Positions 1 to 6,157 of a stretch of 9,858 bases of DNA are shown piece by piece. The translations under genes and the position numbers were made by a program. The DNA is taken from positions 1 to 9,858 of the forward strand of contig JALWYT010000352.1 in assembly GCA_026992705.1 (NCBI GenBank), in the 5' to 3' direction. Position 1 is the stretch's first letter, and each line of letters opens with the position of its first letter. Under the pieces are notes generated by a model that saw only the letters and a list, made by a program, of their open reading frames with translations, was not told the DNA's origin and did no database searches. The DNA comes from Thiotrichaceae bacterium (GTDB lineage Bacteria; Pseudomonadota; Gammaproteobacteria; Thiotrichales; Thiotrichaceae).

Positions 1-1584
1 ATGTTCTTCATCAGGCTCGAAAGTAAAATTGCGAGCAGCAGTGACTAATTCGTTTAAGTTTTCAATGCGAGCTTCGCCTTTTTCACCTTTTTCCTTCTTT
101 TTATAATGCTCTTTTAATAAGGAGAGCGAGATAATTTTATCGACTTGTTTGTGCAAAGGAAGCTCATTAATTTCCACCGCCATATTATCAATCAGCTTCA
201 TAAAACCATGCACCGCATTGCCCGCTCTGGCAGTGAATTGCCCAGAGTTAATCATCTCTTTAGCGGATTGCCACAGCGATAAACCCGTTGAGCGAGAATA
301 CTGGCGGATATTATCAAGCGTTTTGGCTCCAATTCCACGAGTGGGTAAATTAATAACACGCTCAAAGGAAGGATCATCATTACGATTTGCCGCTAAACGC
401 AAATAACACAAGGCGTCTTTGATTTCAGCTCGCTCGAAGAAACGCAAGCCACCATAAACACGGTACGGAATGCCTTGCTCCGTTAATATCATCTCAAAAA
501 TACGCGACTGAGCATTGGAGCGGTATAGAATGGCGGTTTCCGCATAATTATTGCCTCGCTCAACCCATTGTTGGATTTGGCTAATGACATAACGAGCTTC
601 ATCAGATTCATTATATGCAGCATATAAATCAATCAGTTCGCCATCACCGTCCTCTGTCCAAAGGTTTTTGCCTAAGCGGTTATCATTGTTTTGGATAAGA
701 GCATTAGCAGCATGTAAGATATTGCCCGTTGAGCGATAATTTTGCTCTAAGCGAATGATCTGCGTATCCGCAAAATGTTGAGAAAAGTTTTGGATATTCT
801 CAATTTTCGCCCCACGCCAGCCGTAAATAGATTGATCATCATCCCCCACCGCAAAGACAATATTTTGATCACCCGCCAAGAGGCGTAGCCACGCATATTG
901 CAGTGTATTGGTGTCTTGAAACTCATCCACTAAGATATGCCGAAAGCGATTGTGATAATGTTTTAACAAATCCTCATTATCACGCAAAAGCTCTAATGAA
1001 CGTAGCAACATCTCAGCAAAATCAATCACCCCTGCACGTTTACAAGCCTTTTCATAAGCCGTGTAGATACGAATCATCTGCTGCTCATGCAGATCACCTT
1101 TATCATCAATATTTTGCGGACGAATGCCCTCATCTTTTTGGTGATTGATATACCACTGAGCTTGGCGAGGCGGCCATTTGTTTTTATCCAAACCCAGAGC
1201 CAACATCACACGCTTTACAATACGAAGCTGATCATCAGAGTCTAAAATCTGAAAAGTCTGTGGCAGTTTAGCTTCTTGCCAATGTCGGCGTAATAAACGA
1301 TGAGCGATGCTGTGGAATGTTCCCGCCCAAAGCCCACCAATGGGATTAACAAGTAAGCTCTCAATACGCCCACGCATTTCATTAGCGGCTTTATTAGTAA
1401 ACGTCACCGCTAAAATACCAAAAGGCGAAACATTCTCGACTTGCAATAACCAAGCAATGCGATGAACCAAAACCCGAGTCTTGCCACTACCAGCACCAGC
1501 AAGCACCAAAGTGGGAATAGGGGGAGCAGTAACCGCATCACGCTGCGGCTTGTTTAATTGATCAATAATATGAGATACGTCCAT
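1..1584 (-). CDS. uvrD: DNA helicase II UvrD, 5' part (C-terminus cut by window edge)
   Basis: This is a superfamily 1A 3'-5' DNA helicase that unwinds DNA in nucleotide excision repair and methyl-directed mismatch repair and strips proteins from DNA. The visible 528 residues begin MDVSHIIDQLNKPQRDAV, which aligns with the start of E. coli UvrD. Helicase motifs appear in order: Walker A GAGSGKT (residues 30-36), AVTFTNKAA (59-67), GTFHSIAHR (88-96), DEFQDT (220-225), GDDDQSIYGWRG (247-258), QNYRST (281-286) and AILYRSNAQSR (351-361). E. coli UvrD has 720 residues, so roughly 190, including the last helicase motifs, lie beyond the left edge. The reading frame is unbroken. There is no clear ribosome binding site before the ATG, but similarity fixes the start. 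It follows tusE on the same strand across a terminator, so it probably has its own promoter. The family assignment is very secure; Rep and PcrA are less likely because the N-terminus matches UvrD. Confidence 0.96.
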   Translation of the reverse strand, partial: MDVSHIIDQLNKPQRDAVTAPPIPTLVLAGAGSGKTRVLVHRIAWLLQVENVSPFGILAVTFTNKAANEMRGRIESLLVNPIGGLWAGTFHSIAHRLLRRHWQEAKLPQTFQILDSDDQLRIVKRVMLALGLDKNKWPPRQAQWYINHQKDEGIRPQNIDDKGDLHEQQMIRIYTAYEKACKRAGVIDFAEMLLRSLELLRDNEDLLKHYHNRFRHILVDEFQDTNTLQYAWLRLLAGDQNIVFAVGDDDQSIYGWRGAKIENIQNFSQHFADTQIIRLEQNYRSTGNILHAANALIQNNDNRLGKNLWTEDGDGELIDLYAAYNESDEARYVISQIQQWVERGNNYAETAILYRSNAQSRIFEMILTEQGIPYRVYGGLRFFERAEIKDALCYLRLAANRNDDPSFERVINLPTRGIGAKTLDNIRQYSRSTGLSLWQSAKEMINSGQFTARAGNAVHGFMKLIDNMAVEINELPLHKQVDKIISLSLLKEHYKKKEKGEKGEARIENLNELVTAARNFTFEPDEEH

Positions 1585-1594
1585 GAGGAAGAAG

Positions 1595-1610
1595 TGTAGC
1601 AAATTCTACA
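1595..1610. promoter_or_regulatory. 16-bp dyad overlapping a possible uvrD -10 element
   Basis: TGTAG and CTACA arms flank 6 bases just upstream of uvrD. On the minus strand the dyad contains TAGAAT (1603-1608), a 5 of 6 match to a sigma-70 -10 box. Its -35 partner would fall at about 1626-1631, inside the tusE terminator hairpin, and is poor. Transcription from this box would start only about 12 bases before the ATG. The dyad is visible; an operator role is inference. It is not a standard CTGT-N8-ACAG LexA box. Confidence 0.3.
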
Positions 1611-1622
1611 AGCGATAAACGT

Positions 1623-1652
1623 AAAAAATCCTGCGTAAAGCAGGATTTTTTT
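1623..1652 (-). terminator. Intrinsic terminator after tusE, symmetrical on both strands
   Basis: A 12-bp perfect stem (1623-1634 pairing with 1640-1651) has a TCCTGC/GCAGGA core, a 5-base loop, and A and T runs on both sides. On the minus strand the core is followed by a run of six T. It lies 42 bases beyond the tusE stop. It also reads as a terminator on the plus strand, but no plus-strand gene precedes it. Confidence 0.9.
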
Positions 1653-1694
1653 GCGGTATTAAGTTAGTTTAAATATTGTAAAGTACAAATATGC

Positions 1695-2036
1695 TTAACT
1701 ACATCCCTTAGGGCGAGGCAATCCGGCAATTTTATTCGCTGATTTAATTAAGCCGCCTTTGGGGAATAAAGAGAAAATATATTTATTCGAACTACGGTCT
1801 TTACCAAACTTAGCTTTCATTAACTTCATAAATTTACGAGGTTCAGCGACTTGGTTGTTTTCATAAAATGCATCACGAGTTAGGTTAATAATATCCCAAT
1901 GTTCTTCTGTTAGTTCATCAATTCCTTCCACTTCTGATGCAATTTTCTCTGCAATTTCAGGTGTCCATTCACTTAAATCTTCTAACCAGCCCGCTTCGCT
2001 AAGCTGTACCATTTTGCCATCTACTTCAATTTCCAT
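1695..2036 (-). CDS. tusE: Sulfurtransferase TusE (DsrC family)
   Basis: TusE is the last carrier in the cytoplasmic Tus sulfur relay. It takes persulfide sulfur from TusBCD and passes it to MnmA, which makes 2-thiouridine at the wobble base of some tRNAs. The 113-residue protein has the DsrC fold pattern: an N-terminal MEIEVDGKMVQLSEAGWL, a central LTEEHWDIINLTRDAFYENN, and the C-terminal tail AGLPRPKGCS. The penultimate Cys112 is the expected sulfur-carrying residue. Dissimilatory DsrC proteins carry a second cysteine 11 residues earlier, but here that position (101) is Asn. This favours a tRNA-thiolation role over sulfite reduction or sulfur oxidation. A GGAGAA ribosome binding site lies 4 bases before the ATG. 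The gene is 77 bases after pncC on the same strand and ends before a strong terminator. TusBCD is not in the window. Confidence 0.93.
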   Translation of the reverse strand: MEIEVDGKMVQLSEAGWLEDLSEWTPEIAEKIASEVEGIDELTEEHWDIINLTRDAFYENNQVAEPRKFMKLMKAKFGKDRSSNKYIFSLFPKGGLIKSANKIAGLPRPKGCS

Positions 2037-2059
2037 TGTATTCTCCGGTAATAATTGAT

Positions 2060-2079
2060 CTATATGTTATGTCATATAG
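2060..2079. promoter_or_regulatory. 20-bp dyad upstream of tusE, possible operator
   Basis: CTATATG and CATATAG form perfect 7-base arms around 6 bases in the pncC-tusE gap. On the minus strand the dyad overlaps TACTAT (2076-2081), a possible -10 box with only a weak -35. It could be an operator or a weak RNA stem. It is AT-rich, so chance is a real possibility and no regulator is recognised. Confidence 0.3.
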
Positions 2080-2113
2080 TATTAGTTTAACAATGAGCGT
2101 AATATATCTCGAG

Positions 2114-2605
2114 TTAGCGTGGTTTGCATGTGGGATTAAGGAGTTGTAAAACACCTTGTAAAGCAAACTTAGCAGATTGCTTACGCACTGCATTGCGGTC
2201 TCCTGAAAATAATTGCATGCTGGAGTTGATTTCACCATTTTTTATTGCCCAAGCAAAGCATACCGTGCCGACTGGCTTATCTGCTGAACCGCCTCTTGGA
2301 CCTGCAATACCACTGATGGCTACAGAAATATCAGCAAGTGAGTATTGCAAAGCTCCTTTTGCCATTTCTTCAACAACAGCGAGGCTTACGGCACCATGTG
2401 TTTCTAGTATCTCACGTGAAACACCTAACATGTCTTGTTTGGCGGCATTACTATAAGTGACAAAACCTCGGTCAAAACTAGCTGAACTTCCTGCAATATC
2501 GGTCATCACTTTTGCAATCCATCCACCAGTACAAGATTCAGCTGTACTTAGCATCATATTATTTTGCTGTAATAGAATGTTAGTTCTTTCCGCTAAGGTT
2601 TGCAT
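2114..2605 (-). CDS. pncC: Nicotinamide-nucleotide amidohydrolase PncC (CinA C-terminal domain family)
   Basis: PncC deamidates nicotinamide mononucleotide to nicotinate mononucleotide, recycling the NMN released by NAD-dependent DNA ligase into NAD synthesis. The 163-residue protein is the stand-alone CinA C-terminal domain; E. coli PncC has about 165 residues. Family signatures are STAESCTGGW (20-29), GFVTYSN (47-53), HGAVS (70-74), SGIAGP (98-103), KPVGTV (110-115) and FSGDR (133-137). Residue 104 is Arg where E. coli has Asp in GPDGG. There is no MoaB-like N-terminal CinA domain. An in-frame TAA lies 12 bases before the ATG, so no longer start exists, yet no ribosome binding site is visible. 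tusE follows 77 bases downstream and may be co-transcribed. A terminator separates pncC from groEL. Confidence 0.93.
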   Translation of the reverse strand: MQTLAERTNILLQQNNMMLSTAESCTGGWIAKVMTDIAGSSASFDRGFVTYSNAAKQDMLGVSREILETHGAVSLAVVEEMAKGALQYSLADISVAISGIAGPRGGSADKPVGTVCFAWAIKNGEINSSMQLFSGDRNAVRKQSAKFALQGVLQLLNPTCKPR

Positions 2606-2616
2606 AGATATGTTTT

Positions 2617-2645
2617 TTTATATGTAATTTCAGATGTAGATTAAA
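2617..2645 (-). promoter_or_regulatory. Candidate pncC promoter giving a very short leader
   Basis: On the minus strand TTTAAT (2640-2645) and TATAAA (2617-2622) are 17 bases apart. The -10 matches 5 of 6 bases, while the -35 is weak. The -10 ends 11 bases before the ATG, so the transcript would have only about 5 leader bases, in keeping with the absence of a ribosome binding site. The region is AT-rich, so the call is tentative. Confidence 0.35.
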
Positions 2646-2656
2646 ATAAGTTAAAT

Positions 2657-2692
2657 AAAAAAACCCACAAATCAATGATTTGCGGGTTTTTT
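2657..2692 (-). terminator. Intrinsic terminator of groESL
   Basis: A 10-bp stem (2664-2673 pairing with 2677-2686) has a 3-base loop and is flanked by A and T runs. Position 2667/2683 is an A-C mismatch in plus-strand RNA but a U-G wobble in minus-strand RNA. The uninterrupted hairpin therefore forms only in the transcript coming from groEL. It lies 36 bases beyond the groEL stop. Confidence 0.92.
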
Positions 2693-2728
2693 AAAGTATC
2701 ATGTAGTGTAGGGATAATCAGCAGATGA

Positions 2729-4372
2729 TTACATCATTCCGCCCATGCCTCCCATTCCGCCCATGTCGCCGCCCATTGCTGGAGCTGCTTCCTCTTTTGG
2801 AACTTCAGCTACCATTGCTTCAGTAGTGAGCAATAGACCTGCAACCGATGAGGCATGTTGTAAAGCTGAACGTGTAACTTTTGTTGGGTCAAGTACGCCC
2901 ATTTCAAGCATATCGCCATATTCAGAGGTACGAGCGTTGTAGCCGTAAGCACCTTCGCCAGCTTCAACCGCATTGACAACAACAGAGGCTTCGTCACCTG
3001 CATTTTCACAGATTTGACGTAGTGGCTCTTCCATTGCACGACGTAGGATATTGATACCTGCGTTTTGGTCGTCGTTATCGCCTGTTAAGTCAGCAATAGC
3101 GGCTTTAGCACGGATAAGAGCAACACCACCACCTGCGACAACACCTTCTTCAACCGCTGCACGAGTTGAGTGTAAAGCATCTTCAACGCGAGCTTTCTTC
3201 TCTTTCATTTCAACTTCTGTCGCTGCACCTACTTTAATCACAGCAACACCGCCTGCTAGTTTAGCAACACGCTCTTGTAGCTTCTCACGGTCATAATCAG
3301 AGCTGGTTGTTTCGATTTGAGCACGGATTTGGTCAACGCGAGCTTTGATTTCATCAGGAGAACCTGCACCGTCGATGATAGTTGTGTCTTCTTTTGTTAC
3401 GATGATGCTCTTCGCAGAACCAAGATCATCAAGTGTAACGCCTTCAAGGCTTAGACCAACTTCTTCAGAAATAACTGTACCACCAGTTAGGATAGCGATG
3501 TCTTGAAGCATGGCTTTACGACGATCACCAAAACCTGGGGCTTTAACTGCAGTGACTTTAACAACACCACGCATATTGTTGACAACCAGTGTCGCTAGAG
3601 CTTCGCCTTCGATGTCTTCTGCGATAATCATTAATGGACGACTGGCTTTTGCAACGGCTTCTAACGTAGGTAATAAGTCACGGATATTAGAGATTTTCTT
3701 ATCGTGTAATAAGATATAAGGGTTCTCTAACTCAGCCGCCATGCTTTGCTGGTTATTAACAAAGTAAGGAGATAGGTAGCCACGATCAAACTGCATACCT
3801 TCAACCACGTCAAGCTCATTGTTTAAAGAGCTGCCTTCTTCAACGGTGATAACACCTTCTTTGCCAACTTTATCCATCGCATCAGCAATGATTTGTCCGA
3901 TAGACTCATCAGCGTTAGCAGAAATTGTACCTACTTGAGCGATTGCATTGCTGTCAGTACAAGGCTGTGAGCTTTCTTTAAGAGCATCAACCGCTGCACT
4001 AACCGCCTTGTCGATACCGCGTTTAAGATCCATTGGGTTCATACCTGCTGCAACCGCTTTCATGCCTTCACGAACAATGGCTTGAGCTAGAACTGTTGCG
4101 GTTGTTGTACCATCACCAGCCACGTCAGCAGTTTGTGAAGATACTTCTTTAACCATCTGTGCACCCATGTTCTCAAACTTGTCTTCAAGTTCGATTTCTT
4201 TAGCAACGGATACACCGTCTTTTGTTACGGTTGGAGCACCGAAAGATTTTTCTAATACAACATTACGACCTTTCGGACCTAGTGTAACTTTTACTGCATT
4301 TGCTAGAATGTTTACGCCGTTTACCATACGGCTACGAGCGTCATCACCAAAACGTACTTCTTTTGCACTCAT
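2729..4372 (-). CDS. groEL: 60 kDa chaperonin GroEL
   Basis: GroEL forms the double heptameric ring that encloses unfolded cytoplasmic proteins and folds them with ATP under the GroES lid. The 547-residue protein has the usual length (548 in E. coli) and aligns from end to end. Visible hallmarks are VTLGPKGRNVVL (29-40), TKDGVSVAKEIELED (50-64) with Asp52, the nucleotide loop AGDGTTTATVLAQ (85-97) with Asp87, VVEGMQFDRGYLSPYF, APGFGDRRKAML, the AAVEEGVVAGGGVALIR segment, and a C-terminal Gly-Gly-Met tail. The start is supported by AAGGAAG about 8 bases before the ATG. It is the second gene of the groES-groEL operon, 79 bases after groES, with its own terminator downstream. The gene looks fully functional and shows no extra insertions. 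Confidence 0.99.
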   Translation of the reverse strand: MSAKEVRFGDDARSRMVNGVNILANAVKVTLGPKGRNVVLEKSFGAPTVTKDGVSVAKEIELEDKFENMGAQMVKEVSSQTADVAGDGTTTATVLAQAIVREGMKAVAAGMNPMDLKRGIDKAVSAAVDALKESSQPCTDSNAIAQVGTISANADESIGQIIADAMDKVGKEGVITVEEGSSLNNELDVVEGMQFDRGYLSPYFVNNQQSMAAELENPYILLHDKKISNIRDLLPTLEAVAKASRPLMIIAEDIEGEALATLVVNNMRGVVKVTAVKAPGFGDRRKAMLQDIAILTGGTVISEEVGLSLEGVTLDDLGSAKSIIVTKEDTTIIDGAGSPDEIKARVDQIRAQIETTSSDYDREKLQERVAKLAGGVAVIKVGAATEVEMKEKKARVEDALHSTRAAVEEGVVAGGGVALIRAKAAIADLTGDNDDQNAGINILRRAMEEPLRQICENAGDEASVVVNAVEAGEGAYGYNARTSEYGDMLEMGVLDPTKVTRSALQHASSVAGLLLTTEAMVAEVPKEEAAPAMGGDMGGMGGMGGMM

Positions 4373-4398
4373 TGTTAATCTTCCTTTTTATCTGTTTA

Positions 4399-4421
4399 GA
4401 GGCTTAAATTATGTAAGCCCC
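4399..4421 (-). other. Stem-loop in the groES-groEL intergenic RNA
   Basis: GAGGCTTA (4399-4406) and TAAGCCCC (4414-4421) surround a 7-base loop. In minus-strand RNA this is an 8-bp stem with one G-U wobble; in plus-strand RNA the same position would be an A-C mismatch. No T run follows, so it is not a terminator. It may affect processing or stability of the groESL message, which is inference. Confidence 0.5.
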
Positions 4422-4451
4422 TTAAATACTGGTTTGTGAAAATATTGTGGA

Positions 4452-4742
4452 TTATTCTTCGATAACAGCTAGAATATCTTCTTCACGCATCATTAATAGT
4501 TCTTCACCGTCTACTTTAACAGCAGTGCCTGCATATTGACCAAATAGGATTTTATCACCAACCTTGACATCCATCGCACGAACGTCACCACTGTCAGTGA
4601 TCTTACCTTTACCTGCAGCAATAATTTCTCCACGGTCTGGTTTTTCAGCAGCACTGCCAGGAAGAATAATTCCACCTGCAGTTTTAGCTTCTTCTTCCAT
4701 GCGACGTACAAGTACACGATCGTGTAAAGGACGAATATTCAT
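4452..4742 (-). CDS. groES: 10 kDa co-chaperonin GroES
   Basis: GroES forms the seven-subunit lid of the GroEL folding chamber. The 96-residue protein is of standard length and begins MNIRPLHDRVLVRR. The mobile loop (about residues 16-33) contains the hydrophobic GGIIL contact that binds the GroEL apical domain. Later family segments are GEIIAAGKG, VKVGDKILFGQYAG, and the C-terminal EEDILAVIEE. AGGAG lies 7 bases before the ATG. It is the first gene of the groESL operon. Its roughly 80-base leader begins in a CIRCE element, so expression should be controlled by HrcA and probably by the heat shock sigma factor. Confidence 0.98.
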   Translation of the reverse strand: MNIRPLHDRVLVRRMEEEAKTAGGIILPGSAAEKPDRGEIIAAGKGKITDSGDVRAMDVKVGDKILFGQYAGTAVKVDGEELLMMREEDILAVIEE

Positions 4743-4803
4743 TTAACTCTCCTAATTTATTTGTATCTTGAACTTAAATGTATGGCTAACAGAATTATTA
4801 TTG

Positions 4804-4830
4804 TTAGCACTCAGCTGTGTTGAGTGCTAA
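4804..4830. promoter_or_regulatory. CIRCE operator for the HrcA repressor
   Basis: TTAGCACTC (4804-4812) and GAGTGCTAA (4822-4830) are separated by 9 bases, a perfect match to the established CIRCE consensus. The element touches the groES -10 box and covers the expected transcription start, so HrcA bound here should block initiation. hrcA is not in this window, but the exact operator strongly implies that the genome encodes it. Confidence 0.97.
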
Positions 4831-4860
4831 TAATAGGGCTGCTTGTTTTGAAGTCAAGGG
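4830..4860 (-). promoter_or_regulatory. groESL promoter: overlapping sigma-70 and sigma-32-like elements
   Basis: On the minus strand TTGACT (4852-4857) and TATTAT (4830-4835) are 16 bases apart and each matches 5 of 6 consensus bases for sigma-70. In the same place CCCTTGAC (4853-4860) and CCCTATTA (4831-4838), 14 bases apart, resemble the sigma-32 heat shock pattern. A/T-rich runs at 4862-4895 could act as an UP element. Transcription would start at about 4823, inside CIRCE. Confidence 0.8.
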
Positions 4861-4927
4861 CAGAAAATTAAAAAATTTACATTTTTTTACGAATTATGAT
4901 GTGATGTTTGGCGTAATTGCTAGCAAA

Positions 4928-5476
4928 TCAAAAACGAATATACGCATATTTCCATTGGGTTTGTGTCGCTTCCTCTAATTGAGTTAAAAACTGAGCATTT
5001 GGAATTGCCTCCGCCTCATAAATATTGCCAACTTCAATCCATGTTTTGGCAAATACTGCTGTTTTACGCCAATTAACTTTATTCGGTGAAAAAGTGTGAG
5101 AGCATTCAGGGCAAATGACCTCATTTTGATATTGTTCAACAAGCTGCCTAACCAATTGTGATTGCTCTGCTTTACAATGCAGGCAACGAGGTAGTTTTAC
5201 ATTTTTACTAATAATACTTTGTACTTGCAAGCTAGGCTGAGGAATATTGATATAACAATAAGGCTGGTCATTCTCTTGTGGCTCTAATTCAATATTCGGT
5301 GAGCAACCCATAAAACAAAAATAAGACAAAAACTGCTCCCCCACATCAAACCGAGTTTCACTACGAGCCTGCCCAAGCAATCCTATATTGTTAAGATGCT
5401 GAATTAAATCCTGATGTGCTAGGAAATAATCAGCATCAATAGGGTGTAGCAATAAAGAGTATTTTGCGGTAAACAT
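4928..5476 (-). CDS. Uncharacterised protein with a double-CxxC zinc-ribbon motif
   Basis: I do not recognise this 182-residue protein. The clearest feature is CLHC (98-101) and CPEC (122-125), 20 residues apart, the spacing of a four-cysteine zinc ribbon. Additional cysteines are at 54 and 58 (CFMGC) and at 74. There is no signal peptide or membrane segment, so it should be cytoplasmic. The N-terminal half (YSLLLHPIDADYFLAHQDLIQHL) and the tail ending in WKYAYIRF have no motif I can assign. It begins 16 bases after the slyD stop on the same strand, with only a weak AGAG before the ATG, which suggests co-transcription with slyD. No GC-rich terminator follows before the groESL promoter. The zinc-binding call is inference from cysteine spacing; a nucleic-acid or protein contact role is possible but unproven. 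Confidence 0.8.
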   Translation of the reverse strand: MFTAKYSLLLHPIDADYFLAHQDLIQHLNNIGLLGQARSETRFDVGEQFLSYFCFMGCSPNIELEPQENDQPYCYINIPQPSLQVQSIISKNVKLPRCLHCKAEQSQLVRQLVEQYQNEVICPECSHTFSPNKVNWRKTAVFAKTWIEVGNIYEAEAIPNAQFLTQLEEATQTQWKYAYIRF

Positions 5477-5492
5477 CAGTAAGCTCTAAAAA

Positions 5493-6035
5493 CTAATGTC
5501 CACTATAACAGCCGCCATCATTATGCCCACCACCACCGCAGCCACATCCACTGCTAGTATGAGCATGACTATGCACATGACCGTGGGCTAACTCTTCAGG
5601 TGTGGCTTCTCTTACATCTAAAACTTCAATATCAAAATGTAATTCTTCACCCGCTAATGGGTGATTAGCATCAATATAAATAGTATCGCCTTCGACTTTA
5701 GAAATCGTAATAACCTCAATCCCTGCATTCGTCTGAGCCTCAAACTGAGTACCCGCAACCAGCATGGAATCATCCATACCCTCAAACATTTTGCGAGGAA
5801 TCGCTTGAGTTAAATTCTCATCTCGCAGACCATACGCCTCCTCAGCAGGTACAGTCGCTGTTAATTGATCACCTTTTGATTTACCCGCCAAGCGACTCTC
5901 TAATCCGACGATAATATTATTTGCACCATGCAAATAAACAAAAGGATGAGCGGCATCTGCTTGATCTAGCAAGTCCCCTTTCTTGTTTTTTAATGTATAA
6001 CTCAGTGTTGCAACTTTATTCTTTTCAATTTGCAT
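5493..6035 (-). CDS. slyD: SlyD-type FKBP peptidyl-prolyl cis-trans isomerase with a metal-binding tail
   Basis: SlyD combines prolyl isomerase and chaperone activity in the cytoplasm and, in E. coli, supplies nickel for hydrogenase maturation. The 180-residue protein has the split FKBP domain: YTLKNKKGDLLD and YLHGANNIIVGLE at the front, and HFDIEVLDVREAT at the back. The insert-in-flap chaperone domain (about 70-125) lies between them and starts at AYGLRDENL. The last 30 residues hold seven histidines and three cysteines (HGHVHSHAH, GCGCGGGGH, GGCYSGH), a shorter metal tail than in E. coli. I chose the ATG at 6035 because MQIEKNKVATLSY aligns with the E. coli start. A TTG at 6071 is in frame and would add 12 residues but has no support. 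It is divergent from polA. The next gene lies 16 bases downstream. Confidence 0.95.
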   Translation of the reverse strand: MQIEKNKVATLSYTLKNKKGDLLDQADAAHPFVYLHGANNIIVGLESRLAGKSKGDQLTATVPAEEAYGLRDENLTQAIPRKMFEGMDDSMLVAGTQFEAQTNAGIEVITISKVEGDTIYIDANHPLAGEELHFDIEVLDVREATPEELAHGHVHSHAHTSSGCGCGGGGHNDGGCYSGH

Positions 6036-6145
6036 GATGAATTCCGTAATGTGATATAGTGAAGACGACAATACTAATGAAATTCAAGAAATTGTGAAAC
6101 CAGCAAAGAAGTAGAAATCTAAAAACTACTTAGATTATGCTGTTT

Positions 6146-6150
6146 AAGGA
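6146..6150 (+). promoter_or_regulatory. Ribosome binding site selecting the polA GTG start
   Basis: AAGGA lies 7 bases before the GTG at 6158. The in-frame ATG at 6137 lies upstream of this site and has no purine-rich sequence at a useful distance. The GTG start also gives exactly seven residues before PLILVDG, as in E. coli PolA. Confidence 0.75.
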
Positions 6151-6157
6151 CATCCCC

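Noticed and set aside
149..1148. Plus-strand open frames within 149-406 and 903-1148
   Set aside because: They lie antisense to uvrD, whose minus-strand frame is continuous and strongly conserved; the plus-strand products resemble nothing.
1595..1610. LexA (SOS) box upstream of uvrD
   Set aside because: The dyad has TGT and ACA separated by 10 bases, not the CTGT-N8-ACAG arrangement.
2026..2238. Minus-strand 70-codon frame overlapping both pncC and the start of tusE
   Set aside because: Most of it is in another frame of pncC and its product has no recognisable features.
2745..4439. Several plus- and minus-strand frames within the groEL region
   Set aside because: All overlap groEL in other frames and have biased composition expected of shadows of a highly expressed gene.
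4861..4900. Terminator after the zinc-ribbon gene
   Set aside because: The inverted A/T runs contain no GC pairs; they fit an UP element for groESL better than a terminator.
6036..6071. Twelve-residue N-terminal extension of SlyD from a TTG at 6071
   Set aside because: Family alignment begins at the ATG at 6035, and the extension starts from a rare codon with no ribosome binding site.
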